Source: Elephas maximus indicus (Eukaryota > Chordata > Mammalia > Proboscidea > Elephantidae). From it: DNA of 64,000 bases. A program made the translations under genes and the position numbers. The DNA lies in assembly GCF_024166365.1 (NCBI RefSeq), contig NC_064819.1:111520293-111584292 (forward strand), given 5' to 3'. The notes beneath the pieces were generated by a model that made no database searches, was not told the DNA's origin, and saw only the letters and a program-made list of their open reading frames with translations. This document shows, in pieces, positions 1 through 12,095 of the stretch. How positions within the stretch are numbered: the first letter of the stretch is position 1; every line of letters starts with the position of its first letter.

Positions 1-953
1 ATATTCTTTGATGGTTACCAGAGCAGAGAGGGAGGGAAGGAGAGGAGTTTTCACTAATTGGATAGTAGATAAGAACTATTTTAGGTGAAGGGAAAGACAA
101 CACACAATACAGGAGAGGTCAGCACAACTAGACTAAACCAAAAGCAAAGAAGTTTCCTGAAGAAATTGAATGCTTTGAAGGCCAGCGTAGCAGGGGTGGG
201 GGTTTGGGGACCATGGTTTCAGGGGACATCTAAGTCAATAGGCATAATAAAATCTATTAAGAAAACATTCTGCATCCTACTTTGGAGAGTGGCATCTGGG
301 GTCTTAAACATTACCAAGCAGCCATCTAAGATGCATCAATTGATCTCAACCCACCTGAAGCAAAGGAGAATGAAGAACACCAAAGACACAAGCTAATTAT
401 CAACCCAAGAGACAGAAAGGGCCACATAAACCAGAGACTACATCAGCCTGAGACCAGAAGAACTCTATGGTGCCCCGCCACAACCAATGACTTTCCTGAC
501 AGGGAACACAACAGAGAACCCCTGAGGGAGCAGGAGAGAAGTGGGATGCAGACCCCAAATTCTCATAAAAAGACCAGACTTAATGGTCTGACTGAGACTA
601 GAGGGACCCCAGAGGTCATGGTCCCCAGACCTTCTGTTAGGCCAAGACAGGAACCATTCCCAAAGCCAACACTTCAAACAGGGATTGGACTGCGCTATGG
701 GATAGAAAATGATACTGGTGAAGAGTGAGCTTCTTGGATCAAGTAGACACATGAGATTATGTGGGCAGTTCCTGTCTAGAGAAGAGATGAGAGGGCAGAG
801 GGGGTCAGAAGCTGGCCAAATGGACACAAAAATAGTGGAGGGAAAGAGCAACTAGGAGTATATAGCAAAGTGTATATAAGTTTTTGTATGAGAGACTGAC
901 TTGGTTTGTAAACTTTCACTTAAAGCACAATAAAAATTAAAAAAAAAAAAAAA
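1..953 (+). mobile_element. L1 LINE, 3' UTR end (5' part outside window)
   Basis: The sequence matches, with scattered changes, the 3' UTR of the L1 at 12466-15922: both share the G-rich tract followed by the 'agtagataagaact' and 'gaagggaaagacaaca' blocks. It ends in an AATAAA-like motif and an A tail at about 940-953. No ORF2 is included, so this is only the 3' end of a + strand L1 whose 5' side lies outside the window. The short open frames here are not genes. Confidence 0.88.
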
Positions 954-1618
954 TCCTCACAACTGGACCAGTAGGTAACATCATGATAAACGGAGAAAAG
1001 ATTGAAATAGTCAAGGATTTCATTTTACTTGGATCCACAATCAACAGCCATGGAAGCAGCAGTCAAGAAATCAAAAGACGTGTTGCATTGGGCAAATCTG
1101 CTGCAAAGGACCTCTTTACAGTGTTGAAAAGCAAAGATGTCACCTTGAAGACTAAGGTGTGCCTGACGACCCAAGGCATGGTATTTTCAATCGCATTATA
1201 TGTTAATGAAAGCTGCACAATGAATAAGGAAGACCGAAGAAGAATTGACGCCTTTGAATTGTTGGAGAATATTGAATATACCATGGACTGCCAAAAGAAG
1301 GAACAAATCTGTCTTGGAAGCAGTACGACCGGAATGCTCCTTAGAAGCAAGGGTGGTGAGGCTGCATGTTACATACTTTGGACATGCTGTCAGGAGGGAT
1401 CAGTCCCTGGAGAAGGACATCATGCCTGGCAGAGTACAGGGTCAGTGTGAAAGAGGAAGATCCTCAACGAGGTGGATTGACACAGTGGCTGCAACAATGG
1501 GCTCAAGCATAACAATGATTGTGAGGATGGCGCAGGACCAGGCAGTGTTTCCTTCTGTTGTGCACAGGGTCGCTATGAGTCGGAACCGACTCAACGGCAC
1601 CTAACAACAACAACAACA
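954..1618 (+). mobile_element. RTE-clade (BovB-like) LINE, 3' fragment
   Basis: Frames through 983-1604 encode the C-terminal part of an RTE-clade LINE ORF, recognisable from stretches such as 'EIKRRVALGKSAAKDL' and the 'RRIDAFEL' block, but broken by frameshifts. The element ends at 1590-1618 with 'ctaacaacaacaac', the RTE 3' tail. It directly abuts the A tail of the preceding L1. It is a dead 5'-truncated copy. Confidence 0.88.
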
Positions 1619-1699
1619 CATTTCACATTTTTGGACAGCAACTGACCGAGGGCACCTGAGACCACATAAAGGTGAAACATCAGATATGGGAGTACAGTG

Positions 1700-1796
1700 A
1701 AACTACAGCAGAGTCACCCATGGTGGACAGGTTTTAGTGGAGCTTCCAGACTAAGACTGAGTAGGAAGAAAGGCCTGGAGGTCTACTTCCGAAATT
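1700..1796 (+). mobile_element. RTE 5'-UTR-derived SINE, left part (interrupted)
   Basis: Resembles the RTE 5' UTR block ('gcttccagactaagactgag', 'aggaagaaaggcctgg') seen in + orientation at 58070-58120 and in reverse at 61370-61410. The expected continuation ('gtcagccaatgaaaa') is found at 4935, so this copy appears split by the RTE at 1797-4924. Boundaries are approximate. Confidence 0.6.
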
Positions 1797-4700
1797 TGTT
1801 GTTGTTAGGTGCTGTCCAGTCAGCTCCGACTCATAGTGACCCTGTGTACAATAGAACAAAACACTGCCCAGTCCTGGTCCATCCTCACAATCCTTGCTAT
1901 GCTTCAGCCCATCTGAGCTGCTGAGTCAATTCATCTGGTTGAGGGTCGTCCTTTCTTTCGCTTACCCTCTGTTTTACCAAGCATGAGGTCCTTCTCCAGG
2001 GACTGGTCCCTTCTGATAACATGTCCAAAATACATGAGACAAAGTCTTGCCATCCTCACTTTTGAGGAGCATTCTGGCTGTACTTCTTCCAAGACAGATT
2101 TGTTTGTTCTCCTGGCAGTCCATGGTATATTCAGTGTTCTGTGCCAACACCATAATTCTTGTTTGATCATCCTTATTCATTGTCCAGCTTTCGCATACAT
2201 ATGAGAGAATTGAAAATACCATGGTTTGGGTCAGCAGCATCTTAGTCCTCAAAGTGATATATTTTTAATACTTTAAAGAGGTCTTTTGCAGTAGATTTGT
2301 CCAAGGCATTATGTTGTTTGATTTCTTGACTGCTGCTTCCATGGCATTGATTGTGGACCTAAGTAAAATGAAGTGCTTGACAACTTCAGTATTTTCTCTG
2401 TTTTTCATGATGTTACTTGTTGGTCCTGTTGTGAGGATTTTTTTTTTTTTTTAATGTTGAGGTATAATCCATACTGAAGGCTGTAGTTTTTGATCTTCAT
2501 CAATAAATGCTTTAAGCCCTCCTCACTTTCAGCAAGCAAGGTTGTGTCATCTGCATAATGTAGGTTGTTAATGAGTCTTCCTGCAGTCCTGATGCCCCTT
2601 CTTCTTCATATAGTCCACCTTCTGGGATCATTTGCTTGGTATACAGACTGAATAAGTATGGTAAAAGGATACAACCCTGATACACACCTTTCCTGATTTT
2701 GAACCACACAGTACCCCCTTGCTGTTTGAAGGACTGCCTCTTGGTCTGTGTACAGGTTCCTCATGAGCATAATTAAGTGTTCTGGAATTCCCCTTCTTCA
2801 CAATGTTATCCATAATTTCTTTTGATCTACACAGTCCAGTGCTTTTGCATAATCAATAAAACACAGGTAAACATCTTTCTGGTATTCTCTGCTTTCAGCC
2901 AAGATCTGTCTGACATCAGGAATGCCATCCCTCATTCCATGTCCTTTTCTGCATCTGGCCTGAATTTCTGGCAGTTCTCTGTCAGTGTACTGCTGCAACC
3001 ATTTTTGAATTATCTTTAGCAAAATTTTATTTGCATGTGATATTAATGATATTGTTTGATAACTTCTACATTCTGTTGGATCATCTTTCTTTGGAATGGG
3101 TACAAATATGGATCTCTTCCAATTGGTTTGCTTAGACAAGTGAGTGCCTCCAGCACTGCATCCATTTGTTGAAACATCTCAATTGGTATTCCGTCAACTC
3201 GTGGAGCCTTGTTTTTTGCCAGTGCCTCAGTGCAGCTTGGACTTCTTCCTTCAATACCATAGGTTCTTGATCATATGCTACCTCCTGGAATGGTCAAATA
3301 TCAACCAAATCTTTTTGGTACAGTGACTGTGTATTCTTTCTATCTTCCTTTGATGCTTCTGCGTCATTCAGAATTTGCCCATAGAATCCTTCACTGTTGC
3401 AACTCAAAGCTTGAATTTTTTCTTCCATTCTTTCAGCTTGAGAAATGCCAAGTGTATTCTTCTCTTTTGGTTTTCTATCTATAGGTCTTTGCACATTTCA
3501 CTATAATACTATACTTTGTCTTCTTGAGCTGCCCTTTGAAATCTTCTGTTCAGCTCTTACTTCATCATTTCTTACTTTCACTTTAGATGCTGTATGTTTA
3601 AGAGCAAGTTTCATAGTGTTTTCTGACATGCATTTTGGTCCTTCTTTCCTGTCTTTTTACTTACCTTTTGCTTTCTTCATCTATGATGTACTTGATGTTA
3701 TCCCACAACTTGTCTGTCTTCAGTCATTAATGCTCACTGTGTCAAATCTATTCTTGAAATAGTCTCTAAATTCAGGTGGGATATAGTCAAGGTTGTATTT
3801 TGGTTCTCATGGACTTGTTTTAATTTTCTTCAGCCTCAATTTGAACTTGCATATGAGCAATTGATGGTCTGTTCCGCAGTCGTCCCCTGGCCTTGTTCTA
3901 ACTGTTCATATTGAGCTTCACCATCATCTGTTTCCACAGATACAGTAAATTTGATTCCTAAGTATTCTATCTGGCAAGGTCCACATGTATAGTTGCCGTT
4001 TATGTTTTTGAAAAAAAGGCATATTTGCAATGAAGAAATTGGTCTTGCAAAATTCTATCATGTGATCTCCAGTGTCATTTCTATCACCAAGGCCATATTT
4101 CCCAACTGCCAATCCTTCTTCTTTGTTTCCAACGTTCTAATTCCGGTCATCAGTAATTACCAATGCATCTTGATTGCATGTTTGATTAATTTCAGACTGC
4201 AGAAGTTGGTAAAAATCTTCAATTTCTTCGTCTTTGGCCTTAGTGGTTGGTGTGTAAATCTGAATAATAGTTGTGTTGACCAGTCTTCTGTATAGGCCTG
4301 TGGATATTTTCCTATCACTGACAGCGTTGTACTTCAGGATAGATCTTGAAATGTTCTTTTTAACAATGGATGCAATGCCATTCCTCTTCAGTTTGTCATT
4401 CCCAATTCAAAAATGGCCAGAACCAGTCAATTTCAGCATATTAATGCCTAGGATATCGATATTTATGGGTTCCATTTCATTTTTGATGACTTTCAATTTT
4501 CCTAGACTCCTACTTCATATATTCCACATTTCAATTATTAATGGATGTTTGCAGCTGCTGCTTCTCACTTTGAGTCGTGCCACATCAGCAAATGAAAGTA
4601 CCAAAAGCTTTACACCATCCATGTCAGTAAGGTTCACTCTCCTTGAGGAGGCGGCTCTTCCCCAGTTGTATTTTCAGTGCCTTTCAACCTAAGGGGATCC

Positions 4701-4924
4701 TCTTCTGGCACTGTCAGTGTTTCCCTGCTATTCATAAAGTTTTCACTGGCCAATTTTTTTCAGAATAAACCACCAGGTTCTTCTTCCTAGTCTGTCTTTA
4801 GTCTGGAAGCTCTGCTGAAACCTATCTACTGTGGGTGTCCCTGCTGGTATTTGAAATACCAGTGGCATAGCTTCCAGCATCACAGCAACTCACAAGCCAC
4901 CACAGTATGACAAACTGACAGACC
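1797..4924 (-). mobile_element. Near full-length RTE-clade (BovB-like) LINE
   Basis: Read on the - strand, the element runs from a 5' UTR (4924 to about 4640) through an endonuclease domain (about 4110-3840, with 'KYGLGDRN' and 'GDHMIEFC' blocks), a reverse transcriptase region (3139-2510, with 'VPIPKKDDPTECRSY' and 'CFIDYAKALDCVDQ'), a C-terminal region (2250-1930) and the 3' tail (about 1800, reverse complement of 'ctaacaacaac'). The length of about 3.1 kb fits an RTE. Reading frames are broken repeatedly, so it is inactive. It is inserted within a + strand RTE-derived SINE. Confidence 0.87.
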
Positions 4925-5190
4925 AGTGGTGGTAAGTCAGCCAATGAAAATCGTATGGATTACAACAGAACATTGTACCATCAGACTCACTCACTTTGGA
5001 CACATCATCATTAGGGATCAGTCACTGGAGGACGACACTGCGTTTGGTGAAGCAAGGTTGAGGGCTACCCCCAGTGAAACGGATTGGCACAACACCTGCA
5101 ATGATGGACTCAAAAGTGAGGTTGACACAAGACCCCACAACAGTTCTGTAGTACATGTCACCATGAGTCAATTTAATGGCAGGTATCTAC
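4925..5190 (+). mobile_element. RTE-derived SINE, right part
   Basis: Continues the SINE begun at 1700: 'gtcagccaatgaaaa', then a 'ttggacacatcatcattagggatcagtcactgg'-type block split by substitutions, then a diverged 3' tail ('catgagtcaatttaatggca'). It is not coding. Boundaries are approximate. Confidence 0.55.
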
Positions 5191-5689
5191 CCACTCTCAT
5201 ACATTAGTTTAATCTTCATAATAACTCAATCAGTTCAAATAAACAGCTTCACAGAATAGTGGTTAAGCACCTTACTCATGTCACAAATACGTTGAGTGAG
5301 CAAAAGCACTCCACCCCAGCTCCACCAGTGGCGCTCAAGCACACTTGCACTGCCCCATAGGGATGGAGCTGCAAGGTCTCCTCAGGCCAGGAGGCAAGTG
5401 GGTACCCAAGGGCTTTGTAGGAGTTGAGGCCCTAATGCCTAGTGGTTAGCACCTCCATTTCTTGTTCGCTGTTTGAGAACTACAATGCCCACCCTGCACC
5501 GCGCCTAGCACACTGCGCTCAATATTAGTTGAACTGACTAAAAGGAAATAACTTTCTCGTCTGATCCTCAGCAGAACCTCAAAGCCAGGTCTTCATACTG
5601 TGTCGAAGACACTATGAGGAGAAGCGGATTGTACCCCAATCCTCCCCACCTCATGGCCTCCTGAATACGCTTGACGTCCCCTCAGTCTT
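5191..5689. other. Upstream flank of TDRD6, no clear feature
   Basis: I recognise no gene or well-preserved repeat here. A weak SINE-like patch ('agtggttaagcacc') lies near 5261. GC content rises towards the CpG-rich block that follows. Confidence 0.5.
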
Positions 5690-6800
5690 TAGCCAAATCT
5701 CCTGCCTCCGCTCGACCCAGTCCATTACCGGGCTGGCTCCCGGGCCATCCACGTAGGCCAGGCCAGCAGCCCGCGGCCGGAAGCGGGACGCCGCGCGCGG
5801 TAAATGCCTGCGCGGCGGCCCAACTGTGAGCGGTTGGTTGGTCCGGCCGCCGGGTCTTACGAGTCCCTGGGACTCTCTGAGACCCGGCGTCGTGCGAGTC
5901 ACTGAGGGGGCGCTGCATCGGGCTTCCTTCCTATTCCCTTTTATTTTGAGATTGGTTTTGTGGAGCTTTCCTTCCAGCAGCGCTGGGGGTTTCACAGGCC
6001 TGACAAGAGGCCCTAACCGCTCTGTGAGCTGTGGCCGCGCCGCTCCGCGGGGATGTGCTCGACGCCCGGGCTGCCCACGCCAGGGGCCTCGTTAGCCCTG
6101 CGGGTGTCGTTCGTAGACGTGCACCCAGAAGTGATCCCGGTGCAGCTATGGGGGCTGGTGGGCGAGCGGCGGGAAGAGTACGTGCGGCTGAGCCGGGAGA
6201 TACAGGAGGCTGCGGCCACGCGCGGCCCGTGGGCGCTGGGTGGCGCCTCGGCCTCTTCGGGCGAGCTGTGCCTGGTGCAGATCGGGCTGATGTGGCACCG
6301 CTGTCGCGTAGTCAGCCGGCAGGCGGAGGAGAGCCGCGTCTTCCTGCTCGACGAGGGCCGCACCATCACAGCCGGCGCGGGCTCCCTGGCGCCCGGGCGC
6401 AGCGAGTTCTTCCACCTGCCCTCGGAGGTGCTGGGCTGCGTACTGGCCGGCTTGGTGCCGACGGGCGGCGGCGGCGCCGGCGGGGGCGAGCCCCAGCACT
6501 GGCCGTCCAGAGCCGTGGACTTCCTTAGCAACCTGCAGGGCAAGGAAGTCTACGGAAGGGTCCTGGACGTGCTGCTCCCCCATCGCCTGGTCCTTCTGGA
6601 GGTGCCGAATCTGTTCCAGCAGATGCAGGAGCTCGGCCTGGCCCGGCAGGTGCCCGACAGCCTCTTCCGCTCGCTGCTCAAGCGCTACCTTACAGCGGCC
6701 ACTGCTGGCATGGGACCCGGGGTCCCTGTTCTCCCGCGAGTCCAACCCAAGCAAGAGCAACCTGGCCTGGATTACTTCTATCCCCAGCTGCAACTGGGCG
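5690..6800. promoter_or_regulatory. CpG-rich promoter / first-exon region of TDRD6
   Basis: GC content and CpG density jump sharply compared with the AT-rich flanks, with many CG dinucleotides around 5700-5830 and 6030-6520. The block covers the region upstream of the TDRD6 start codon (6053) and the first part of its giant exon. Open frames on both strands here are by-products of the GC richness. No TATA box was identified. The exact transcription start is not visible. Confidence 0.7.
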
Positions 6801-9800
6801 TGACAGAGCCTGTAGTGGTGACCCAAGTGTGCCATCCCCACCGCATTCACTGCCAGCTCCGGAGCCTCTCGCAGGAGATTCACCGCCTCTCTGAGAGCAT
6901 GGCCCAGGTATACCGCAGCTCAACAGGGACAGGAGATGACAACTGTACCAGTACCACCTGGGAGGAGAGGGAAGAAAGCCCAGACAAGCCGGGTGCTCCG
7001 TGTGCCTCCTGTGGATTAGATGGACTCTGGTACAGGGCGCTGCTGCTTGAAACTTTTCGGCCGCAGCGCTGTGCCCAGGTGCTTCACGTTGACTACGGAA
7101 GGAAGGAGTTAGTGAGTTGTAGTAGTCTTCGGTACTTGCTGCCTGAGTATTTTCGGATGCCTGTGGTGACCTACCCCTGCGCTTTGTATGGACTCTGGGA
7201 CGGCGGGAGAGGCTGGTCTAGGTCACAGGTCGGTGACCTGAAAGCGCTGATACTGGGCCAGGCAGTGAATGCAAAAATTGAATTTTACTGTTCCTTTGAG
7301 CATGTGTACTATGTCACACTGTATGGAGAGGATGGAATTAATCTCAACTGTGTGTTTGGAGTGCAGTCATGTTGCTTGGCTGACAGATTGCTTCAGAACC
7401 AGGGAATAGATGAGGAGGAGGAGGAAGAAGAATCAGACACAGCTCTTTACTCTCAGTCTCTTTCTGAAGAAATGGATGAGATTTCGCTCCCAGCCCTAAG
7501 ATCTACCAGGTTAAAGATTAATGCCTTCTATGATGCCCAGGTAGAGTTTGTTAAAAGTCCTTCTGAGTTTTGGATTAGGTTGAGGAAACACAATGGCACC
7601 TTCAGCAAGTTGATGAGGAGAATGTGCAGTTTCTATTCCTCAGCCACTAAGCTGGATGGTATAGTTTTGAAACCTGAACCTGATGACCTTTGCTGTGTCA
7701 AGTGGAAAGAAAATGGCTATTATCGGGCCATAGTCACCCAATTAGATGACAAAAGTGTCGATGTGTTCTTGGTTGACCGAGGCAATTCAGAAAATGTGGA
7801 CTGGTATGACGTAAGAATGTTGCTTCCTCAGTTTAGGCGGCTACCAATATTGGCTCTGAAATGCACTCTAGCTGATATTTGGCCTTTGGGGAAAAGTTGG
7901 AGCCAGGAGGCAATTTCCTTTTTTAAAAAGACTGTGCTCCACAAAGAATTAGTTATCCATGTCCTTGATAAGCAAGATCATCAATATGTTATTGAGATTC
8001 TTGATGAATCAAGAACAGGGGAAGAAAACATTAGTAAAGTAATTGCACAAGCTGGATATGCCAAATATCAGGAATTTGAAACAAAGGATAAGATCCCAGT
8101 AAGTGCTGGTTCCCCAGGGCATGTTTCAAGCCACTGTACTGTAGAGCATAACAAAGTATCTTCTATCAAGAAGGTAGAAGTACATCAGAAAGCAGAAAGC
8201 AATCATAAAACCCCATGTGTTTTAGAAGCTTTGACTGGCACAATGGTTGTTACAAATGTTTCAACTGGACTTGTTTTGCAGGAAAAAGAGAAGAGAACAT
8301 CAGTTTATACTCCACTTACAGAGAATTTCTTGAAAATTAAACCAGGCTCTTGTAAAGGAGAGCTAGAAGTTGGAAGTACAGTAGAAGTCAAAGTGTCTTG
8401 TGTTGAAAACCCTGGCTATTTCTGGTGCCAGCTGACTAGGAACATACAAGGATTTCGAACTCTAATGTGTAATATTCAGGACTATTGCAAAAAGGCAGTT
8501 ACTCCTTATCAGGGAACCACCCCAGCTTGTTTGGCAAAAAGAACAGTAAATGGAAAATGGTCCAGAGCTCTGGTTAGTGAAGCGCCCTGTGCAGAGCATG
8601 TCAAAGTAATATTTGTAGATTATGGAGACAAAGATATGGTATCTGTGAAGAATATTTGTTCAATTAGTGAAGAGTTTCTTAAGATTAAGGCTCAGGCTTT
8701 TAGGTGCAGTCTGTATAATTTAATTCAACCAACTGGCCAAAATCCCTTTGTTTGGGGTGAAAAGGCAATGCAAGCTTTTAGTGAGTTTATAGATAATGCA
8801 TGGGAAAGTAATCTAGAACTGAAATGCACAATATTTGCTTTGGCATCTGTACACGATGAAGAACTCTTTCATGTTGTGGATTTGCTAACACCCTTTCAGA
8901 GTGCATGCCATACTTTGGTAGAAAAGGGACTTGCAAGACCAGTAAAACTTGAGAAGCCTCTAGAGCCTTCTCTTCAGCTACATTCCTACTACTATTCTAC
9001 ACATGATATGAAAATTGGAAGTGAGGAATTAATGTGTATAACACATGTTGATGACCCTTGGACATTTTATTGTCAACTGGCAAGAAATGCAAACAATTTA
9101 GAACAGTTGTCATGTAATATTACACAATTAAGTGAAGCTTTGCTGAATCTAAAAACATCTCCCTTGATCTGTGGAAACTTGTGCCTTGCCAAGTATACTG
9201 ATGAAAACTGGTATAGGGGGACAGTAATAGAAAAAGAAGCAAATAAAATCTTCTTTGTTGATTTTGGGAATGTCTGTGTAGTAACCAATGACGATCTGCT
9301 TCCCATACCTAGTGATGCGTATGATGTCTTACTTTTGCCCATGCAAGCTGTGAAATGCTCATTATCTGATATTCCTGATCATATACCAAAAAAGGTTACA
9401 ACATGGTTTCAGGATACTGTTTTAGATAAGTCACTGAAGGCATTAGTTGTAGCAAAAGATCCAGATGGAAGACTCATTATAGAACTGTATGATGGCAGTA
9501 CTCAAATTAATGCCAGTATTAATGAGAAGTTAGGGCTACTTGGTTACAAAGGTAAGACAAGAAAAGAAGAAGAAAGGAAAATACTCCTCTCTATAACTGA
9601 AACTCTTGAAGAAAAAAATGAAAATATGAAGTTGTCACCTACAAAATATTTAAGTAAATCAGTAGATGACAAAGTGTATAGTATGGAGATTTTGGGAGAA
9701 TCATACAAACCTAAGATCAGCTCAGCATGTAAGGAACGCAAACTTTTACAAAGTTCAGCAAAGACAAATGTAGCCACTCAGAACTCTGCGGGAAATAAAA

Positions 9801-12095
9801 ATAATCGAGTGCCTCTGTTAACAACAGAAAAGAAGGAAGGAATTTTTGCTAAGTCACCTTTGAAGGCCACAAAACTAGAAGCCATTGCTTCAGAGGAAAA
9901 AACAGGAGACTCTAACAAAGATGTGCCTCTAAAATTTTGTGAGTTCCCTCAGAAGGCTATAATGCCTGGGTTTAAAACAACTGTTTATGTTTCTCACATA
10001 AATAACCCTTCAGACTTTTATGTTCAGTTAATGGAAGATGAATGTGAAATTAATCATCTTTCAGAGAGATTAAATGATATTAGAACGAGACCTGAATATT
10101 ATGCAGGTCCACCTTTGCAAAGAGGAGATGTAGTGTGTGCCGTTTTCCCTGAAGACAATTTATGGTATCGGGCTGTGGTGAAGGAACAACAACCTAATGA
10201 CCTTTTCTCTGTGCAGTTTATAGATTATGGCAATGTTTCTGTAGTTTGTACTGACAGAATAGGTAGGCTTGACCTAGTTAATGCAATATTACCAGGATTG
10301 TGCATTCATTGCTCATTAAAGGGACTTCGGGTTCCTGAGATGATAAACTCTAAGGAAATGATGCATTACTTCTCCCAGAGGACAGATGAGGTGCAAATAA
10401 GATGTGAATTTGTTAAATTTCAAGAGCGATGGGAAGTTATTCTTGCTGACGAACAGGGGATCATAGCGGAAGACATGATTAGCAGATACGCTTTCAATGA
10501 AAAATCTCAAGAAGGTCCTTTTACTCAAATAATTAAAGGTGTCCATTCAAAGTCTGTTAACAAATCAGACATTGACACTTCAGTATTTCTTAACTGGTAT
10601 AAACCAGAGATGAAGACGGTAAGAGCTTATGCATCCGTGATAGACGGACCTGAATACTTTTGGTGTCAGTTTGCTGATACTGAGAAACTTCAGTATTTAG
10701 AAGTGGAAGTACAAACTGCTGGAGAACTGGTAGCAAAGCAGAGAAATTGTATCACATTTCCTCATATTAGAGATCCCTGCATAGTGAAATATAGAGAAGA
10801 TGGGCAGTATTATAGGGCATTTATCACTAATATTTGTGAAGATTGCCTGGTATCTGTCAGGCTTGTGGACTTTGGAAACACTGAAGACTGTGTGGACCCA
10901 AAAGCACTTTGGAATATTCCATCTGAACTTCTCTTGGTTCCCATGCAAGCCTTTCCATGTTGCCTCTCAGGATTTAATATTTTGGAAGGATTGTGCTCTC
11001 CGGAGGGAAATGACTATTTTTTTGAAATAGTCACAAAAGATGTGTTGGAACTAACGATATTGGAGATTAGAAGGGATGCTTGTGATATTCCTCTAGCAAT
11101 TGTTGACTTGAAAAGCCAGGGTGAAAATATTAACGAGAAAATGAAGAAATATTCTAAAGTTAGTATTACTAACAGTAACCCACCCTGTGAAAAAAGTGGT
11201 CCAGAGACAAAAGGAGTCCTTGGGTACCCCAGTCCTGATGTTAGACTTAAGAAACAAAGTAATAAATCTGAACAAGATAAAACACTGTATGGGGAACCAC
11301 AGACAGATGAGATCTCTGAACAAATTGAAAAAGATTTCAACATTGAAACCAAACCATGTAAACCCTGTGACCATGAAACTAGTAATATTGTTGAAGCTTT
11401 CAAAAACTCATACAAAGATAAAATTGGTACTGAGGTGCTGGAAGGTAAAGTAGAGTCCCATTTGGTTGACAAAGCCAAGTTTGATCATAAATACCTAAGT
11501 ATAGGACATAACAAATTAATACCATGTTCTAGTGAAACAAAGGAGACATTAGAACTGAATTCACTTGAGGTTCCATTTTCTTCTGATGGTGAATCAAAAG
11601 AATTCTTAGAACTAGAATCCACTGAGTTACCGCTTTCTCTAGACGGGAAGGAACATAAAGAAGAGCTCAGTTTGGTGCCACTTTCCCAAGGCTGTGATAC
11701 AGAAGCCACCCTGGAACCACTTACAGAGCCGCTTCTACCCAGTGATGAAGCCGAGAAACAGCCAGAACTGGAACTACCTACAGCCCAGCTATCTCTAGAT
11801 GACAAAATAAATCCTTTGCCTTTAAAACTTAGTCAGAAAGCCCAAGAATTTGCATGTGCTGAGGACACCAGAAAGTTAAATTGTGTGGAATGTTTTGATG
11901 AGCAGCCCAGGATACCATTGCATCTACATGGAAAGAATTGCAACCCCAAAATGCAGATTGAAATGAATATATTTAAAGAAGAATTGATGGACTATAAAAA
12001 CAAGGATACCATTTCATCGCTGACTCCTTTGTTTTCTGAAGAGGAATCTGGACCCGGCAGGAAACGCAATAATGCTTTACACGATCATGTCTCAG
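6053..12095 (+). CDS. TDRD6: TDRD6 coding exon 1 (giant exon)
   Basis: This exon is 6043 nt, ends in phase 1 at 'ctcag|gtatgt', and encodes residues 1-2014 plus one base. It carries all seven clear Tudor domains without a frameshift. The frame runs on past the donor to a stop at 12193, but the extension is low-complexity intronic sequence, and using the donor restores the family C-terminus. Confidence 0.96.

Noticed and set aside
6013-6923. Long open frames on the - strand and in other + frames opposite TDRD6 exon 1
   Set aside because: They lie in the CpG-rich block, where stop codons are rare, and show no family signature; they are shadows of the TDRD6 frame.
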